Assembly: GCA_964429355.1 (NCBI GenBank)
Contig: CAYSCH010000435.1
Location: 1 to 7,504, forward strand
From: JAAYAY01 sp964429355
GTDB lineage: Bacteria > Planctomycetota > Planctomycetia > Pirellulales > Thermoguttaceae
Reading direction: 5' to 3'
DNA length: 7,504 bases
Shown: in pieces, positions 7,149 through 7,504 of the stretch
Numbering within the stretch: position 1 is the stretch's first letter
Layout: every line of letters begins with the position of its first letter
Program-made: the position numbers and the translations under genes
Notes under the pieces: model-generated
The model's database searches: none
What the model saw: the letters and a program-made list of their open reading frames with translations, nothing else
Told to the model about the DNA's origin: nothing

Positions 7149-7382
7149 TTATCCCTTCGGACTCAGCCGCGGCAAGCGAATCCGCTGGATTTCGTCGTTC
7201 CCACGGGTCCCGGATCTTCTCTCGTCGGCCTTCACGGAACACAACGGGGCAAAACGGAGGATTTCGCAACTGCAATTGTGGCATCGCAGGGAGACCAGTA
7301 ACCAACGGGCAAAAAAGGGCAACGCCGCATTGCCTCTCTTGCTTCGGTAGACGCTATGGGAACGACACCTGGGACATTCCAT
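7149..7382 (-). CDS. Small zinc-ribbon protein
   Basis: A 77-residue protein of unknown function. C3 and C6 (ECPRC) and C34 and C37 (RCHNC) form two CxxC knuckles expected to bind one zinc ion. They are spaced by a basic segment (YRSKRG) and a hydrophobic stretch (LPFFARWLLVSL, 21-32). The order C-P-x-C-x-S, basic region, hydrophobic loop, then R-C-x-x-C followed by ILRF resembles the short zinc ribbons common in planctomycetes and other bacteria, where the second knuckle usually reads RC-x-x-CG-x-RF. Here the Gly after the second CxxC is Ser, and an extra Cys (C39) follows. The tail after residue 45 is polar and probably disordered. The ATG at 7382 is preferred over a GTG at 7415 because it sits just before the first knuckle and has AGGG eight bases upstream. 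It is convergent with the thymidylate synthase gene. It is short, so some doubt remains. Confidence 0.6.
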   Translation of the reverse strand: MECPRCRSHSVYRSKRGNAALPFFARWLLVSLRCHNCSCEILRFAPLCSVKADERRSGTRGNDEIQRIRLPRLSPKG

Positions 7383-7435
7383 GATCTCGACCCTGGGACC
7401 GGTTGATAGGAACACTGGGGTGGAGGAGGCCTGGA

Positions 7436-7464
7436 ATTGTGGACAGTTCTAGAGCCGCTAACAA
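7436..7464 (-). promoter_or_regulatory. Candidate promoter for the zinc-ribbon gene
   Basis: On the minus strand TTGTTA (7464-7459) is separated by 17 bases from CACAAT (7441-7436). Each box matches four of six consensus positions, giving a predicted leader of about 45 bases. This is a weak pattern-only call. The rest of 7383-7504 shows nothing further. Confidence 0.2.
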
Positions 7465-7504
7465 AACCACCGGCAGTGCACATCCATGCCCGTGGGAAAC
7501 TCGT

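Noticed and set aside
7079..7384. Plus-strand frame of 101 codons starting with an ATGA overlap of the thymidylate synthase stop
   Set aside because: The overlap is typical of coupled genes, but the product has no motif and the opposite frame encodes a credible zinc ribbon.

Overview
The window looks like chromosomal DNA of a planctomycete, or a close relative in the PVC group such as Lentisphaerae, and is GC-rich. This rests on four things. There is a secreted Cys-type sulfatase with a C-terminal accessory domain of a type I recall as common in planctomycetes, a large multidomain secreted glycosidase, and a twin-arginine-signal protein with an aldo/keto-reductase-like barrel. There is also a tiny double-CxxC zinc-ribbon protein. 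I inferred taxonomy from gene content only; no rRNA or tRNA is present.

Layout. Three genes run leftward on the minus strand in the order glycoside hydrolase (6062 to 3111), sulfatase (3067 to 1289), aldo/keto-reductase-like protein (1099 to 122). The gaps are 43 and 189 bases. All three products carry export signals (two Sec-like, one Tat-like), so they look like a small extracytoplasmic carbohydrate-processing set: a clan GH-A hydrolase with duplicated C-terminal beta-sandwich domains, a formylglycine sulfatase, and a Tat-exported barrel protein of unknown reaction. The natural reading is breakdown of a sulfated polysaccharide, but the sequence does not identify the substrate.

A 180-base divergent intergenic region (6063-6242) separates this set from a plus-strand gene (6243-7082) for a non-canonical member of the thymidylate synthase family. 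That gene is converged upon by a 77-residue zinc-ribbon gene on the minus strand (7382 to 7149). Weak sigma-70-like promoter candidates can be placed ahead of the glycoside hydrolase, the thymidylate synthase and the zinc-ribbon gene. None is strong.

Gene-poor stretches are short. Bases 1-121 show no convincing feature apart from a short open frame running off the edge. Bases 1100-1288 hold two inverted repeats. Bases 7383-7504 are upstream sequence of the zinc-ribbon gene. There is no CRISPR array, insertion sequence, tRNA or rRNA. The window reads as an ordinary but good example of planctomycete accessory carbohydrate metabolism. The parts most worth a second look are the duplicated glycosidase domain, the barrel protein that seems to lack the aldo/keto reductase catalytic residues, and the divergent thymidylate synthase.
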